A DNA stretch of 64,000 bases from Symbiodinium natans (taxonomy: Eukaryota; Sar; Dinophyceae; Suessiales; Symbiodiniaceae). The translations under genes and the position numbers were made by a program. The notes beneath the pieces are model-generated. The model saw only the letters and a program-made list of their open reading frames with translations, was not told the DNA's origin and made no database searches. The stretch lies in NCBI GenBank assembly GCA_905221605.1, contig CAJNDS010000491.1, forward strand, positions 186,001 to 250,000, in the 5' to 3' direction. Below are positions 42,280-54,051 of the stretch, in pieces; position 1 is the stretch's first letter; each line of letters opens with the position of its first letter.

Positions 42280-45200
42280 TCACTTGCTCGCAAGCTCGAC
42301 GGCTTTCTTGGCGCCAGTGGTGAAGTCGTTGGTGAGGAAAGCCTCCACTCCACTCTCCTTGATGATCTGCATGCCAGCTTCGACATTCGTGCCTGCACCA
42401 GGCTCACCACGCAATGCCAGACAAACGCATTCCCTGTTTTGCCACATCCCTGCTGGCAACAGCATTGACGCCTCCACCCTTAGACCCTCCAGCACCCCGC
42501 AGGGCCTTCCAGGCGGATGACCAGCGGCTTGATGGCCGCGTTGCCGCCCACGGCCTTCACTCCCGCAACCACGGCTTCAGCGATGTGGTCGCAGCGGGCG
42601 ATGCCGCCGAAGATGTTCACGAAGATCGACTTCACCTTCGTTCGGAGGTGCACGGACTTGCATCAGGCCAGTGTCGTCAACACTTGATTGGAGATATTGA
42701 GGCTGCCGCGTTGGGGTCGCCCATGATGATCCTTGCTTGGCGCCAAGTCAGAGGTGAGTTTTGAGCTTACCTGTTCTTTTTCTGGTCGCAGGTGTAGAGT
42801 TTGTGACTCAGGGCATGAGCTTTAAGTAGATACAGAAGCTGACTGAAGGATCTCAATGAAGAATGCAGCGCGTGTGCTTTGGCTCTGAAACTTGCTGCAG
42901 GCGTCTTGAAGGCCATAGTCATGGTCTCCACTGTGGACGCGCCACCTGACCGAGTCAAAATGTGCTGCGTGCATCAATGAAATACGCCCCCAAGCTCCAT
43001 CCTTCGAGTCTTCGCCAACTCCCTGAAGCTAGTGGCTAAGATGCTAGAAGTTTGGAAAACATGTCTGGCGCACCCACGTCCAGGAAGTTGGCAGGGCTCC
43101 CACCAAGGATGCTGAGCAGATCCTGGCTTGGGCTCCGGCTTTAAACAAAGGGCTTCTCCAGTTGCCCTGCTCTATGTTCTTCCTTCCTCTCTCTTTCCCT
43201 CTCTCTGAAAACCGGCGGGGGCTCCATCGTCGACATGGCCAGGCCAGCTCCGTTCACCATGCAGGCCACGTTGCCGTCCTCGGCGGCTCTGGAATGGCGG
43301 CTTTGAGAGCAGTGTTCTCTTTTTGCGGGCGAAGCACCAGCTTGATGTAGTTCAGGTCGTACTTCTTCGCCTCCACCTTGTCCAAGGTGCGGGATTGTAC
43401 TGCATGGTATGGCTTTGAGGCTCCGACTTCATGCAGATGCAGGGAAGGCGAAACGACGTCGCCAGACCTCGATGGGGTTCTCCTGGGAGGTGTCGCGCTG
43501 GTCGTGAATCTCCTTCTGCCGGTAAGAAGCATTGTCATCGAAGTTGACCTTCGGCTTAGGGGTTCTCGCGGGTTCTCACCCACAGACAGCTCCGGGCAGT
43601 AGTGGGCCAGCTAAGGGCTTTCAATGCAGACCCGCACTCCCAGCCCCGAAACCCTAAGCCATCCTAAAAGTGCCCTAAAGTGCCCTACAACATCCTAGGC
43701 CCTGAGCCCCCTGAGCCCCCTGAGGCCCCTGAGCCTTGGAGTCGCAGACCAGCACGCGGCCGTCCGTCAGCGAGGCCAGGGGGTTGATCTCCAGCATGGT
43801 GCAGTCGCACTCGATGAAGACCTGTGGAAAGCTGTGGGAATGGAAACAAAATGGTGCCCCTGGGGTGGGGGTTCAGAATTTGGGTGCAGACCGAGCGTCG
43901 TGGGTTTAAGGGGTCTTGAGGGCTCGGTGGGAGGGTCATGGAGGGCAACCTTGCCCCACCCACTTGGAACCAAAGACAGCCCGTCCTTGTAGAGATTCGC
44001 CATCAGGGTTGCCTTAGACTCGCTGCAACTTGCAGGGTCGCCCAGAAGCCCGTGCTACCACTTGAAACACTCCAGTGCGTACCCAGACAGAGTCTTGATA
44101 CGTTGTTACACTGCCCACCCCTGCGCCGATACCAGTTCCGATCCGCGTGGCTGCTTCCTTTGCCTGCGCCCCAGCGAAGCCCATCTCAGTGGCCATCTTC
44201 TCCGCATCTGCCATCTTGATGCCTGGCCGCACGGAAGACTGGGAAGACGCCAGGAGCAAGAGGACAAGACCACAAGGCACCTTGCTGCACCTGTACCGGC
44301 AACATGGGAGTACAGGGAATTGCGCGTTATTGGTCTCAACTGGAGCTCAGCCGCCCAGCCAACTGCGCTGCTGACCTGCCTACTTTTCATTGTGCACGGA
44401 ACGCTGTACAGGTAGCGGCGAGTACCGCAGTTCGACATGCGCTTCGACAGCACGTGCGTCGCTGTCAGAAACTAGATGGAACATGGAGCTTGTTTACAAC
44501 TTGCTGCGTAAGTAACCTGAGGTTCCGAGTAGTTAAAAGCATCCCCTGAAGCCAGTGCGCGCGACAAACGCAGCGCGAAACTTACACCAAACTGCAGACC
44601 TGCAGACAGACCCGCGCAAGGCCTTCGATGATGTCCACCGGCGTCCTGATGATGGCGGTAGGGTCTGCGGCTGCGATGTCCTGTGGGGAAACGGCTTTCG
44701 GCTCGAGAACTCCGGGCCGCAGGCATCAGTTGCCACGTTGCAAACAGAGGTCCTCGATGGAGGTTCCTCCCGTCTTGCTGCCAATCATCAGCGGGCCGCC
44801 GCTGGCCCGGTCCATGAGGATGGCAAAGTACTTCTCCTGAGCAGTTAAGCTCAAAAAGCTTTGGATGGTTGTCACGAAGCTATCACGCTTGCAATGGTCA
44901 GCTCCGGGGTATCTCAAGCACCCAAACAGGAGGCGAGGCGCATCTTTGATTGAGACCTTCTCGGCCAGGAGCACCCTTCGGAGAAACAAAGTCTCGTTGA
45001 AGATGTGGTTTGTGGATGCTTATGGCACCGTACAACTGTAGTGACATAGTGACATGATCCGACATGCTTCCCGCATACAGTGCCGCCGCTTCTGCACAGT
45101 TTGTTCCGAGCCGCGTGTTGTTGGGCTTGCCCTCCTCCCCAGTCTGCTTGGTGATGAGCCTCGGCGCCATCTTAATACATCCCAAAACCAGGGTGATCTG

Positions 45201-45966
45201 GTGGATCTCTGAGCATTGGTGCAGAGGCCCTTGACAGTGAGTTTCGCGACTTTGAGAGAGGTCTGAGTTAAGCAGACACACCCAAAGCCTTCCAAAACAT
45301 TCATCCGACTGGGCGGCGTCTTCCCGAGCATCTTCTCGGCAATTTCGGCAACCTTTGACTTGGGCACGATGTGCACGCCGCCCTGGAAGCTGTTCTCCTG
45401 TTCGCGGGTCCGAGCTGCGAGCCCCAGACATACAAAACGACTCGATACATGCCGCCTGAAATCCTCCTTCGAGAAAACACACAACATGACGCTGGCAAGG
45501 ACGTCCCCTCCGCTCCACTTCGGATTCCTGTTCCTACACAATGCTCCCCAATGACCCTTAACAATCCAAAAAAACAACATCTGCGGCCGCAAAAAATCAC
45601 ACATAACAGCAGCCCCCAAAGCCACTGAAGCCCGAAACCCACCCTTCCCCCCCACTCCCACCTTGAAGTGTCCCAGGCCGCGGCCGCCAGCAAGGACCTG
45701 GGCCTTGACCTCAGCTCATGGCTCCTCAAAGAATGGCTCAGCGCCCGTAGAATATCCCTTTAACCCGGTCCACTCCACAAACGGCCACCTCGGGCTGCGC
45801 TAAAGGTAGCTTCTTCTTTTTGCGGCGTTGACGGGCCGCTGACCCGCTTCAGCTGTGTGTTGCTGAGGCCACGGCGACGATGTCGTCACCTGGGATCTCC
45901 TTGGCCTTCTCCACTGCTTCTGTGACGGAGAAAGCCGGCAGGTTCTTCGGCACTCCGACTCCAAAC
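42280..45966 (-). CDS. Succinate-CoA ligase (ADP/GDP-forming) subunit beta, about 18 exons
   Basis: A TCA-cycle enzyme of the mitochondrial matrix converting succinyl-CoA to succinate with nucleotide phosphorylation. Family blocks appear in order on the minus strand. The first are [20 protein letters not shown] (45876-45966), [16 protein letters not shown] (45662-45709), [20 protein letters not shown] (to about 45320), [15 protein letters not shown] (about 45150) and [11 protein letters not shown] (44942-44975). Next are [20 protein letters not shown] (from 44836), [13 protein letters not shown] (about 44650), [20 protein letters not shown] (about 44190) and [20 protein letters not shown] (about 43820). 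The last are [20 protein letters not shown] (about 43540), [35 protein letters not shown] (about 43090), [20 protein letters not shown] (about 42620) and the C-terminus [13 protein letters not shown] to TGA at 42280. Together these cover the ATP-grasp domain and the CoA-ligase domain. Many junctions are GC-AG. The N-terminal targeting exon was not found; it should lie above 45970. Nucleotide specificity is not decided. Confidence 0.88.
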
Positions 45967-46080
45967 CTGCATGGACTCAACAGGAGCATCTGAAGGTCGG
46001 GGTGTCCACAGCATGGCCGCATTCCAAAAAAAAACACTTGATTACAGCAGCAAGTCATAACAACAAAATTGGCAAGAACA

Positions 46081-46118
46081 AATGCATATGAACATGCATA
46101 TGAACATGCATATGAACA
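46081..46118. repeat. 12-bp tandem repeat ACATGCATATGA, three units
   Basis: Three successive copies upstream of the first visible succinate-CoA ligase exon, probably intronic. Confidence 0.9.
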
Positions 46119-46884
46119 TCACATATTACAAAACTCTCTTCTCAATGATCTCTCTCTCTCTCTCCCCCGCACGCATGGCCCCCCCCCCCCCCCCCGAAGA
46201 GAGGGCCGGCCCCAGGGGCGCGCGATGTCCAAAGTTTGGTCGGAGAGAAAACTTCCCCACCTGCCCCCACCCGCCTCCACGACAAACAACACGTCATTTG
46301 CGAGAAACCACAGGGCTCCCAGGCGGATGGAGGGTGGGCATGTAAGGACGCAAGGGCAAAAAACATGCACCCAGAGAACTCTTATGGTTTTCTCCCTGGG
46401 GTTCCTATCTGAGTTGGAGTGACAAGGTCCCGCCCTGAATTGCTGCCCTTGGTCTACTAAAGGAAAGAGCTGCGTGAGAGGACTGGGTGATAAGATTGAA
46501 CTCCCCCTCCCCAACAACAGAAACCCCCACAAGCCAAACAACACCCAATAACCCAAGAGGGGAGGAGGCCGGAAAAGGCGATTCTGTCGAGTCTCGGTTG
46601 TACATGTGTCTCACTTACAAGCAAGCTTCGCTCCCAACTTACTTGTCTCGTTTTCTGTTGTGGTTTGGGCAAGCACTTCTGGGGTACAGCGTCCTCCCTT
46701 CTTGGGTAACTGCTTTGGGCACCAGAGGAACTACGATTGCATGGGTCAAAGTCTCTCTCTCTCTCTCTCTTGCATCCCAAGCAGCTTCTGGAAAATGATC
46801 TGCGCCTCACAGGAGCTGACTTAAAAGCTTCGCTGCTTCTGTCTGCAATCTCTCTGGACCCTCAGAAGACCTGAAAAGGAACTT

Positions 46885-46928
46885 TTAGGGTTTAGGGTTT
46901 CGGGCTTAGGGTTTAGGGTTTAGGGTTC
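46885..46928. repeat. Short TTTAGGG telomere-type tract
   Basis: About six units with one TTTCGGGC variant, orientation TTTAGGG on the plus strand. Confidence 0.88.
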
Positions 46929-47249
46929 TACCCCACTGACAATTCCTACGCTTGTTTTTAGTTGCAGCTCTTCATGCACATGGACGGGCGGCCTGGTACT
47001 CATGCAAGTTCAAGAACCTGTGCAGATCCGACGTCTACGGATAAGACAAGACATGCGGAGGTGCCGCCCGCAGAAGCGGTTGCAGACCAATGTCCCTCTC
47101 GATTCACTCACCAGGCTTTTCTCGTCTCCCCTCAAGCAAAACCTGAACCCACGTTCTCAAACCCCCCCTCTGCGGCCTCCTCTGCACAGCTGTGGCCGCG
47201 GGGGGCACCATGCCCTTGCGGAATCCGCGGCAAAGCGTGGGGGCGAGCG

Positions 47250-47375
47250 AGGACCTTGAGATCCGATGATGGCAGAGCACTCGCTTGACTTGAGGGCAGT
47301 TCTGTCCGTGCACCCGACGACAACTCGCATGTCTCTGACACTCAGAACATCTTCAAACTCAACCCCACCCCGTCC
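47250..47375 (-). CDS. Candidate exon of unknown gene
   Basis: The minus strand reads EFEDVLSVRDMRVVVGCTDR and continues TALKSSECSAIIGSQ, between a GGTTGAG acceptor and a CAAG|GTCCTC donor. Coding-like, with no recognised family. It lies between the lipase and succinate-CoA ligase genes, so it could be a 5' exon of the ligase gene's neighbour. Confidence 0.3.
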
Positions 47376-48170
47376 CTGCTGCAAAGAAGCATGGTTGGAG
47401 AAGGCAGCAGGACACAATCAAGGGGGGCTTGATCCAGAAGGTCTTTGAACAGGAAGGAGTGCGAGGAGGCAGCTGAGCTGCACAGCAGTATCAGGAGCAT
47501 ATGAGATCGGCAGTCCCAACATGCAGCTTGAGGCTCGTTTTACGTTACAACTCCCTCTCCCTGGCTACCACAGCCTCCACGGGCACCACAGCGAGGAGCA
47601 ACCTCGCGAGGAAAGGGGCCATCGGCACCGGCTTTAGGGCCTTAGCCTCTTGGCACTGCATTTCACGGCTTCACCCCTTGCAACTGGGAGCCTGGGCCAG
47701 CCGGGCGAGGAGCATGACATGCTGCAGAACGGGGAGTCCGGCCGATGCTGCCCTAGCACGTATGTTCCTGTGGTTGTAGCACTAGAAGAAGTGATGATCT
47801 GCTCTCAGTAGTAGTGCAGCAGGTGCATATGAGGCATCTATGAACGTGCCAACTTCCTTGCCAAAAATGTGGAAGCTGACTGTCCTTCATGGTTTCTTGA
47901 GCAGGGAACTTTCACGAGTCGGCGAGTGGCAAACAGGCTAGTCGCCCGAACTGGCGCCCCCGAAGCACTGCAGCACAAGCCCACTTTCAGCGCGCGTCTG
48001 TGGTCACACCACGGTGGAACCCAATGCAAGCCAGGGCCAGCAGAGATTGGCCCGTAGACCGATAAGCCTGTGGAGCCGGTTTGGGACTTGCTGTGGCGCC
48101 CTGGCAGTTGGATCTTGAACAACTTCTGTACAGTGGAGCCCCATAGCGAAACATGTCGAAACAACGCGGA

Positions 48171-49376
48171 CTACCCACAGCCTCTCGCAGATCGGTCGGG
48201 GCACGTCTCATCTGAGAAGACGGTGCCCAAATCTCGCAACGTCTGCACAAGCCCTGATCGTCCAAACCTTGATGGATCTAGGGAGTCGAGAGACTGCATG
48301 TACTCCGTCATAAGATGATCCGTGAAGGGATCCCTCTTCGTGCCTGCAAGGGCAGTGGGATCCAGCCAAATCCTGTCATGAAAAGCTGGTGATGGCTTCA
48401 ATGCCGCAGCACCACGCAACACGACCAACTCCAAGCCGGCTGGATGGCAGTAGTCGGCAAGAGCCGGCAAGTCCTCGTCTCGAATCTCCAGCTGCCTGAG
48501 CTGCTTGAGGTAGCGCGAGACGTCCACTTTCTCATTGCCGAGCAAGCGTGGCACGATGTCTCCATGATTCACCAGCAATTTCACTCTCCTGGCTCCAAGC
48601 TCCCTCACCGAGGGCGCCACGCCGTGAAAGACCTTGGGGGAGCCAATCATTGTCACATCCACGTGGCCCAGCCCTCGCGGCAGCTGTCCCGATGCAAGCA
48701 GAGCCAAAGCCACGGCTCCTCCGAGCGAGTGGCCCAGGATGTGCAACTCACAGCCTTTCGGAAGAGCTGCCAGCGCTGCTTCCAGTATGGGGTTTCCGTC
48801 TTTGCTGACGTGACTTGCGAATCCGCCATGTAGCCGATGCTTTCCGGCCAGGTCGGGCAAGACTTGCATGTCGGCAAATATGTCCTTCCACTCTGACGTA
48901 CCGCGGAATACGAGGAAAACAGTTCGACGCCTCTGTGCCATGAACCACACGGCACGCTCGCGCCCTGCATCTCGGAGCGTCAGCCCATCGGGCAAAAGGC
49001 TTGAGACTGTGTCGGTGTCATCCTCATAGGCAATCTGGGCAAGCCGTACTAACTCCCTGAGCTCCGCAACCTCCTCAGCTGCCGCTGTCGCTGCAAGCCG
49101 GTCCGACCCCGCACGCAGGGCAAAGTCACCTATCCACTCCACGGCGGCATCTGCCCAGCTGCTTTCCCTGGTTTCCCTGATCTCCTGGGCCAGGTCGAGG
49201 GAAGCCAAGGCGAAACACCCCAAGCAGCGAAGCATTGGGCCCTCTTCAGGTTCGGCTGTTTGACCTCCAAGCTGCGGCTGTGGCAAGCAAGTTCTTGTCT
49301 GAGCCAAACAAACAGCAAATGACAAGCTATCAATAGAGCATGGGGTGGGGCCCGAGGCAGAAACACCGAGTCGCAA
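48171..49376 (-). CDS. Class 3 lipase (alpha/beta hydrolase), single exon
   Basis: A 401-codon uninterrupted frame. TVFLVFRGTSEWKDIFADMQ is the strand with the oxyanion-region FRGT of class 3 lipases. LHILGHSLGGAVALALL is the nucleophile elbow, with Ser217 in GHSLGG. NHGDIVPRL supplies Asp273, and His354 in TDHLMTEYM is the likely third catalytic residue, so the triad is complete. The family hydrolyses triacylglycerol, diacylglycerol or galactolipids. A start at codon 48 (ATG at 49235, MLRCLGCFALASLDLAQ) would give a short hydrophobic leader and fits better than the first Met. The absence of introns contrasts with every neighbour and may mean a retroposed origin. The C-terminus ends shortly after the His-containing helix with a basic tail. 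Confidence 0.85.
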   Translation of the reverse strand: MRLGVSASGPTPCSIDSLSFAVCLAQTRTCLPQPQLGGQTAEPEEGPMLRCLGCFALASLDLAQEIRETRESSWADAAVEWIGDFALRAGSDRLAATAAAEEVAELRELVRLAQIAYEDDTDTVSSLLPDGLTLRDAGRERAVWFMAQRRRTVFLVFRGTSEWKDIFADMQVLPDLAGKHRLHGGFASHVSKDGNPILEAALAALPKGCELHILGHSLGGAVALALLASGQLPRGLGHVDVTMIGSPKVFHGVAPSVRELGARRVKLLVNHGDIVPRLLGNEKVDVSRYLKQLRQLEIRDEDLPALADYCHPAGLELVVLRGAAALKPSPAFHDRIWLDPTALAGTKRDPFTDHLMTEYMQSLDSLDPSRFGRSGLVQTLRDLGTVFSDETCPDRSARGCG

Positions 49377-50427
49377 AATGCCCGGGGTGAGTCAGAAAAT
49401 CGCCCGGGCCGAGTCGGAGAAACTCCCCCCTGAGTCAGAGCCGCGCGGCGAGTCGGAATATCTCGAGAAAGACATAGCATGGCATGGAAAAGAGCTTCAT
49501 GTGGGCCCCAAGATTCACGGGCCCAGTTAAGATTCAAAGTGTTCAACTGGACGCCTGGAAGGGTCTCGGGTGGGCCAACCCTTACCCATACAGCCTGAAA
49601 TCCCGAAGGCTAAAAATCCCAAGTCCTGAAACCCCCTGGACGGATGCGCCCGCGGTGAAAACCGCGCCAGCTGCCTTCAAAGCATAATGAATCCTTGAGC
49701 CCTCACGCGTGCACATGGGGGCCCAACCCCCACTGTTTTAAGCCCCCATCCACACTTTTTAAGCGGTGCAAGCTTCCTTCAAAGCGAACGAACATTTTTT
49801 TCAAATGGGGGGGGGCTTCTTGAAGCCGTGCAAGCTTCCTGCAACAGGACACCACCCCCCCAACGCCCCGGTATTTTGAGCCGCGCAGGCAAAGCAATCG
49901 AATCTTTTTGAAACCCATCATGCAGGCATTGTGTTTGCAAATGGGGTGGCAAATGGGGTGGCACCTCCCGGCCGCCCCCCCAACCCCCCAACTCCTGCTG
50001 TTTATGCCATGCAGCAAGCTCGCTTCAAAGATGAACCTTCTTGAGACCCATCACGCGAGCGTTGTGCTTATCACTAAACTCGGCCTGGAATTTCTGACTC
50101 GACTGCTTGCATTTCCCGACGCGGCTCGACCCGTTTCCTGTCTCGGGTTGTGTTTGTTTCTGACTTGTGCTTTGGACTCAGAGGGCTCAAGGCACTCGCG
50201 CGCAGAACCTGAGATTTCTCCTTGCTGTGGGAATGCGTCTTGCGAACCCAGTCGACGATCCGTGCTCGCAAGCCTGGCATGACGTGTCATACAAGATTCG
50301 CCTCGGTCCCAAATCGTTGAAACTCGCATTGGACCTGCATCTCTTTGGCAGTCTTGCAGGGCGTAGGGGCCATCAACAAGGGTGCGAGGGTCTCCTGTGC
50401 AAGACTCTCAAGACACTCTCAGGCACT

Positions 50428-50628
50428 TCAGGACAAAGACTCACTTTCTGGTACCTCTCCGTATCTCCCCCCGCCCCCGCCCTTGGGCTGTCCTTCTGCG
50501 AGGGCTTTGGCCAACACGGAGCGCTCGTAGACTTGGCCGCCCGGCGCTCGGACGGGGTCCACCAGCAGCCTGCGCTTTGTGAGGTTGTTTGATACGAGTA
50601 CTTCACTCTTCAAGTCAACCCCAGTCAA
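50428..50628 (-). CDS. Possible U-box-like exon
   Basis: The minus strand reads VDLKSEVLVSNNLTKRRLLV followed by DPVRAPGGQVYERSVLAKAL. U-box ubiquitin ligases have a DPV...DGxTYERxxI pattern, and DPV-RAPGGQVYERSVL fits it well. An NNLTKRRL stretch precedes it. Only this short part is visible; the second half (NPxTxxxL) was not located because the frame closes after about 40 more bases. U-box domains recruit E2 ubiquitin-conjugating enzymes. Confidence 0.4.
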   Translation of the reverse strand: MTGVDLKSEVLVSNNLTKRRLLVDPVRAPGGQVYERSVLAKALAEGQPKGGGGGRYGEVPESESLS

Positions 50629-50672
50629 TCTCAGTCAACCCAAGTCAACCCAAGTCAACCCAAGTCAACCCG
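50621..50672. repeat. 10-bp repeat CAAGTCAACC
   Basis: Five or six tandem units, the first ones variant (CAGTCAATCT). Confidence 0.88.
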
Positions 50673-50913
50673 CCTGCCATCCAGGGCACAGCGAAACTCC
50701 TTCGGGACGTCTGACATGAGGTCTCGAAGCCCGGAAGTCGAAGGCGCGTGCACCCTGGACAGGTGGCTTTAAACGTGCAAACGAAACCAACACTCCACGA
50801 CCCACGGCCTGCGATCGCCAGGCGCAGGTGCAGCTCTCAGCTCGGCTTTGGGCTCCTGCGCTGCATGAGCAGGGTCAGTAGTGTGGGAGAGGGCCTGAGA
50901 GCTTGCCGGCCGC

Positions 50914-51045
50914 TCTTCTTCTTCTTATTCTTCTTCTTCTTCTTCTTCTTCTTCTTCTTCTTCTTCTTCTTCTTCTTCTTCTTCTTCTTCTTCTTCTTCT
51001 TCTTCTTCTTCTTCTTCTTCTTCTTCTTCTTCTTCTTCTTCTTCT
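50914..51045. repeat. (TTC)n microsatellite, about 43 units
   Basis: A nearly pure TTC/CTT run of about 130 bp with one TTA interruption near its start. The poly-Phe and poly-Leu frames over it are not genes. Confidence 0.97.
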
Positions 51046-51535
51046 GAAGGCCCTCTCTCCGTCTCTCTCTCTGCGGAGTTCATGAATTTAGAGTACCATA
51101 GAGTACCTGGGTCTACCTGGCCTCACTTTCCAGGCCGAAGAGAGCCAGCCATTCCGCCGCCTGGCTGTTCAAGGAGGCCGAACAGTCCCAAGAGTTGCAA
51201 GACGCAAGTGCTGACGACGTGCTCAGCAAGACTGTGGTGGGCATCAAGGATGCTGAGGCGAAAGGGCAGCCATCGCATTGGCAGCAAGCAATCACCAGTG
51301 CAGGATCCTTGCGGGACCTGCCCTCTGTGAACAAGGTGAGCCCTGCTTGCACCGTCCGGTACGCATCAATGACCACATGATGATTAAAATATTGCCGGTT
51401 GGAGCGAACACTCCTTGTAGACTGAGGCTCTCCGTGTCCGAGCTTTGCAGGGGCAGTCGGGCCGGCTTTTCCGGCTGGCGAATTCAATGCGACTGAAGCT
51501 AAGACATCAAAGACATCTGGTGCAGACTTGTGCTC

Positions 51536-53855
51536 TTAGTGGCCAGTGAACCACCCCCAGAAGCCGCCACCACTGCCGGAATTTTGCCAGGATGGCATGC
51601 GGAAGCTGCTGGTTGCATTGCAGTAGACAACGGTATCGCAAATGGTGTCGAACAGGTGCATGAAGGGAACAGCCATGACTGCCCCTATGACTGCGGCGCA
51701 GATGATGAGAGTCTCCTTGTCTGGGACGTAGTGGTCGCTGATGGGGTTGTTGTAGCGGCTGAAAGTCGTGCTCAGAAACCAGCAGATCCCGGCAGTCGCT
51801 GCAGAGGACACCCCAATGCCAACGAAGGAAAACATAGTAGCCAGGCCCTCAACTGCCACTAGCTGGCTAGCATTTCCGCTCACAATTTGTACTGCGTGTT
51901 CTGCGCCTTCGCAGTAGGTGGTGGAGTTCATGACGACATCACAGAACGCAAGAGATGTAACGTACTGCATGAGCTTCTCTGCGCAGGTCAGGCAACAAAG
52001 GAAGCACTTGGCGACGCATTCTGCCACGGGGTTGCCGGAATCCTGAGAGGCCTTCACCAGCAAGGAAGCGAAGATTCTCGCCACCCGGAAGAGCGTGCAC
52101 AGGAATGAGCCGTAAAGAAGCGAACCTAGATGGTAGCCAAGGCCATAGAGAAATCCCCAGAGCATGTCGTAGGCGGTGAAGTGGGACCAGAAGCTCGTCT
52201 CGTAGCCCTTCATCCTGAAGAACCAAACCTGGGCCGTGAACATCACGACGAACTGCGACATGGCGTGCAAAAGCTCCATGATCCAGATGAAGACCACCAG
52301 GTAGTAGATCAGGGATATGGCCACCAGGGGGTCCCCGGAGTAGACGGGCTGGCCCTGGCTAAAGTCGACTTGGCTGGGTAGGTCCCCGGACACGTTGAGC
52401 ATGAGGAGGCCCAGCATGCCCGGGACGAAGAAGAGAAGCTTGACCGCACTGGAGATCCAGGGCTCCACTGCCAGGACTGGCATCTGGCGGATGCAGTCGG
52501 CTGCCTCCTCAATGCTGGACACCGCGGCCTGGATAGTCTTCGCCTTCACCATGGCCACACAAGCAAGGAGGCCCCCCACACCGCAGAGAGAAAGGCCAAC
52601 CGTTAGGTCGTTCTTGGTGTCGCCCGAGGTGATCATCGCTGGGAAGGAGTGGGGCGCGATGATCTCAGGGCTGGCGGACATGTAAACATAGACCAGGCCC
52701 AGGCACGTCGGGATCACCACCAGCGCGATCAGGCACAGCCACACGAGGAAGGATGCACAGCAGGAGATGCAGAAGAGGTAGAGGTAGGAGACCAAAAAGG
52801 CCACCACGGCCGCTACCAGAAGCTGCTCCCAGTCGAAGGTGACCTCAAGCAGGTCGAAGAGCGTCTTCACGTACGGGTTGTTGTCGAAGAGGTGTTTCAC
52901 CTGCAGTTTTGTACTTGTCAGTTTTTCCCTCTGCCTGAGTCTCCAGCCTCTCGCTTCTTCCCGCTCTGCCTTATCCTCGTTCTTCTTCCTTATTCCTATT
53001 CCTAATCCTCTTCCTCTTCCTCTTGCTCGTCTTCTTCCCGTTCCCCTTCCTCTTCCTCTTGTACTTTTATACCAGGTTTCTTTGGTGGGGAATCCCTGTT
53101 CTTCTGCCGGTTTTTCTGTCTCTCTCGCCAAGGCCCGCAGAGGAATTCCCCTTCCTTCCAACACGCTTAACTTGTACCCCCCAGACAGGGCATGTGTGAT
53201 AGAGTCGGCGTAACGGACCTGCCAATGATTTTGTTTTCCTTCCTTCCTACCTTCCTTCCCTCCTTCCTTCCCTCCTTCCTTCCCGCCTTCCTTCCCTCCT
53301 TCCTGGGCTCTCTCTTCTGCTCTTTCTCTCTGTCTTCTCTTTCTCCCTTGCCCGAGCCTGCGATGCGACTTCCGCTGCTGCTGGCATGCAGACCATACCC
53401 GCCACGGGGTGGGTGGCATAGCTGGGCTGCTGAGTGCCGGTGCCCCGACAGAAGACCGTGCTGCTGCTGTCGACGGGACAGCTTTGAACGCAGATCTGGT
53501 GCTGTAGATCCAGGGACTGCCCCTGCTGGCAGAAGTAGAGGTACGGCCCCTGCCCATCCACCCCGCAGAGGCGTCCTTCGAAATCCGGCAGCGATGTCAG
53601 CCGCTGAAAGCTTCCTTTCTCGATGGCGCTGCCGATGCAGACACAGAGCCCCAGAATTGCAGCCAGGAACAAGGGAATGAAAAGGCAATCGGTGCAGTGC
53701 CTCTCCGTATCCAGGGGTGTGTGGCCTTGGATGTAGCCTTGCATCTTGCCCCACAGGCGGCTGCCTTCGCTCATCATGTCGGTTCCCATTTGCCAATCTC
53801 TGGCATGCTTGTCCATGGCCTCGCGCTTCGAGACTGGAGAACTCCACAACGACAT
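51536..53855 (-). CDS. Choline-transporter-like protein (SLC44/CTL family), two exons
   Basis: Exons are 53358-53855 (166 codons) and 51536-52900 (455 codons including TAA), joined in phase 0 over a GC-AG intron (CAG|GCTCGG, acceptor CTGCAG). Together they give about 620 residues, close to the family size. Exon 1 has an N-terminal cytosolic part and the first helix (CLFIPLFLAAILGLCVCIG). It then starts a Cys-containing extracellular loop (ICVQSCPVDSS). Exon 2 supplies the remaining helices. These include the signature block with Cys clusters (CFLCCLTCAEKLMQYVTSLA, then FCDVVMNSTTYCEGAE) typical of PF04515. It ends with a last helix and a Gly/Trp-rich tail (GGGFWGWFTGH). These proteins move choline and related amines at the plasma or organelle membranes. 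The intron contains CCTTCC repeats, and an in-frame readthrough makes the open frame look longer than the real exon. Confidence 0.87.
53222..53312. repeat. CCTTCC/GGAAGG tandem tract
   Basis: Imperfect CCTTCCTTCCCTC units within the intron of the choline-transporter-like gene. The Gly/Lys/Arg/Glu-rich peptide from its complement is an artefact. Confidence 0.92.
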
Positions 53856-54051
53856 GGCGGTGGGTGTTGAACGCTACACTCGATCCAGACTGTGGTCTAG
53901 AATCCTAGAATTGTGTACAAGGTTTCTTTTCCTAGCCTGGCTGCATGGCACTTGGCCCTCTGCTCGTCCATGCCACAATGGCTTGAGCCACTGGCGAAAG
54001 AATCATACAGATACAGGAAGTGAAGATAGCAAATCAAGTGAAGCAGACAAG

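Larger units (their letters stand above)
49400..51530. other. Spacer with repeats, no gene recognised
   Basis: Contains 49730-49990 rich in G/C homopolymers, a CAAGTCAACC repeat and a long (TTC)n tract. A minus segment at 50428-50628 (LVDPVRAPGGQVYERSVLAK) resembles the start of a U-box: a conserved Pro-V, then the x-x-x-G-x-x-YER-x-x-L pattern. It is followed by nothing that confirms this. Confidence 0.4.

Noticed and set aside
50748..51085. Poly-Phe and poly-Leu frames
   Set aside because: Translation of the (TTC)n microsatellite.
52901..53357. Lys/Glu/Arg/Gly-rich middle of the 673-codon minus frame
   Set aside because: Intron readthrough: it is made of CCTTCC repeats and interrupts an SLC44 protein whose two halves join in phase without it.
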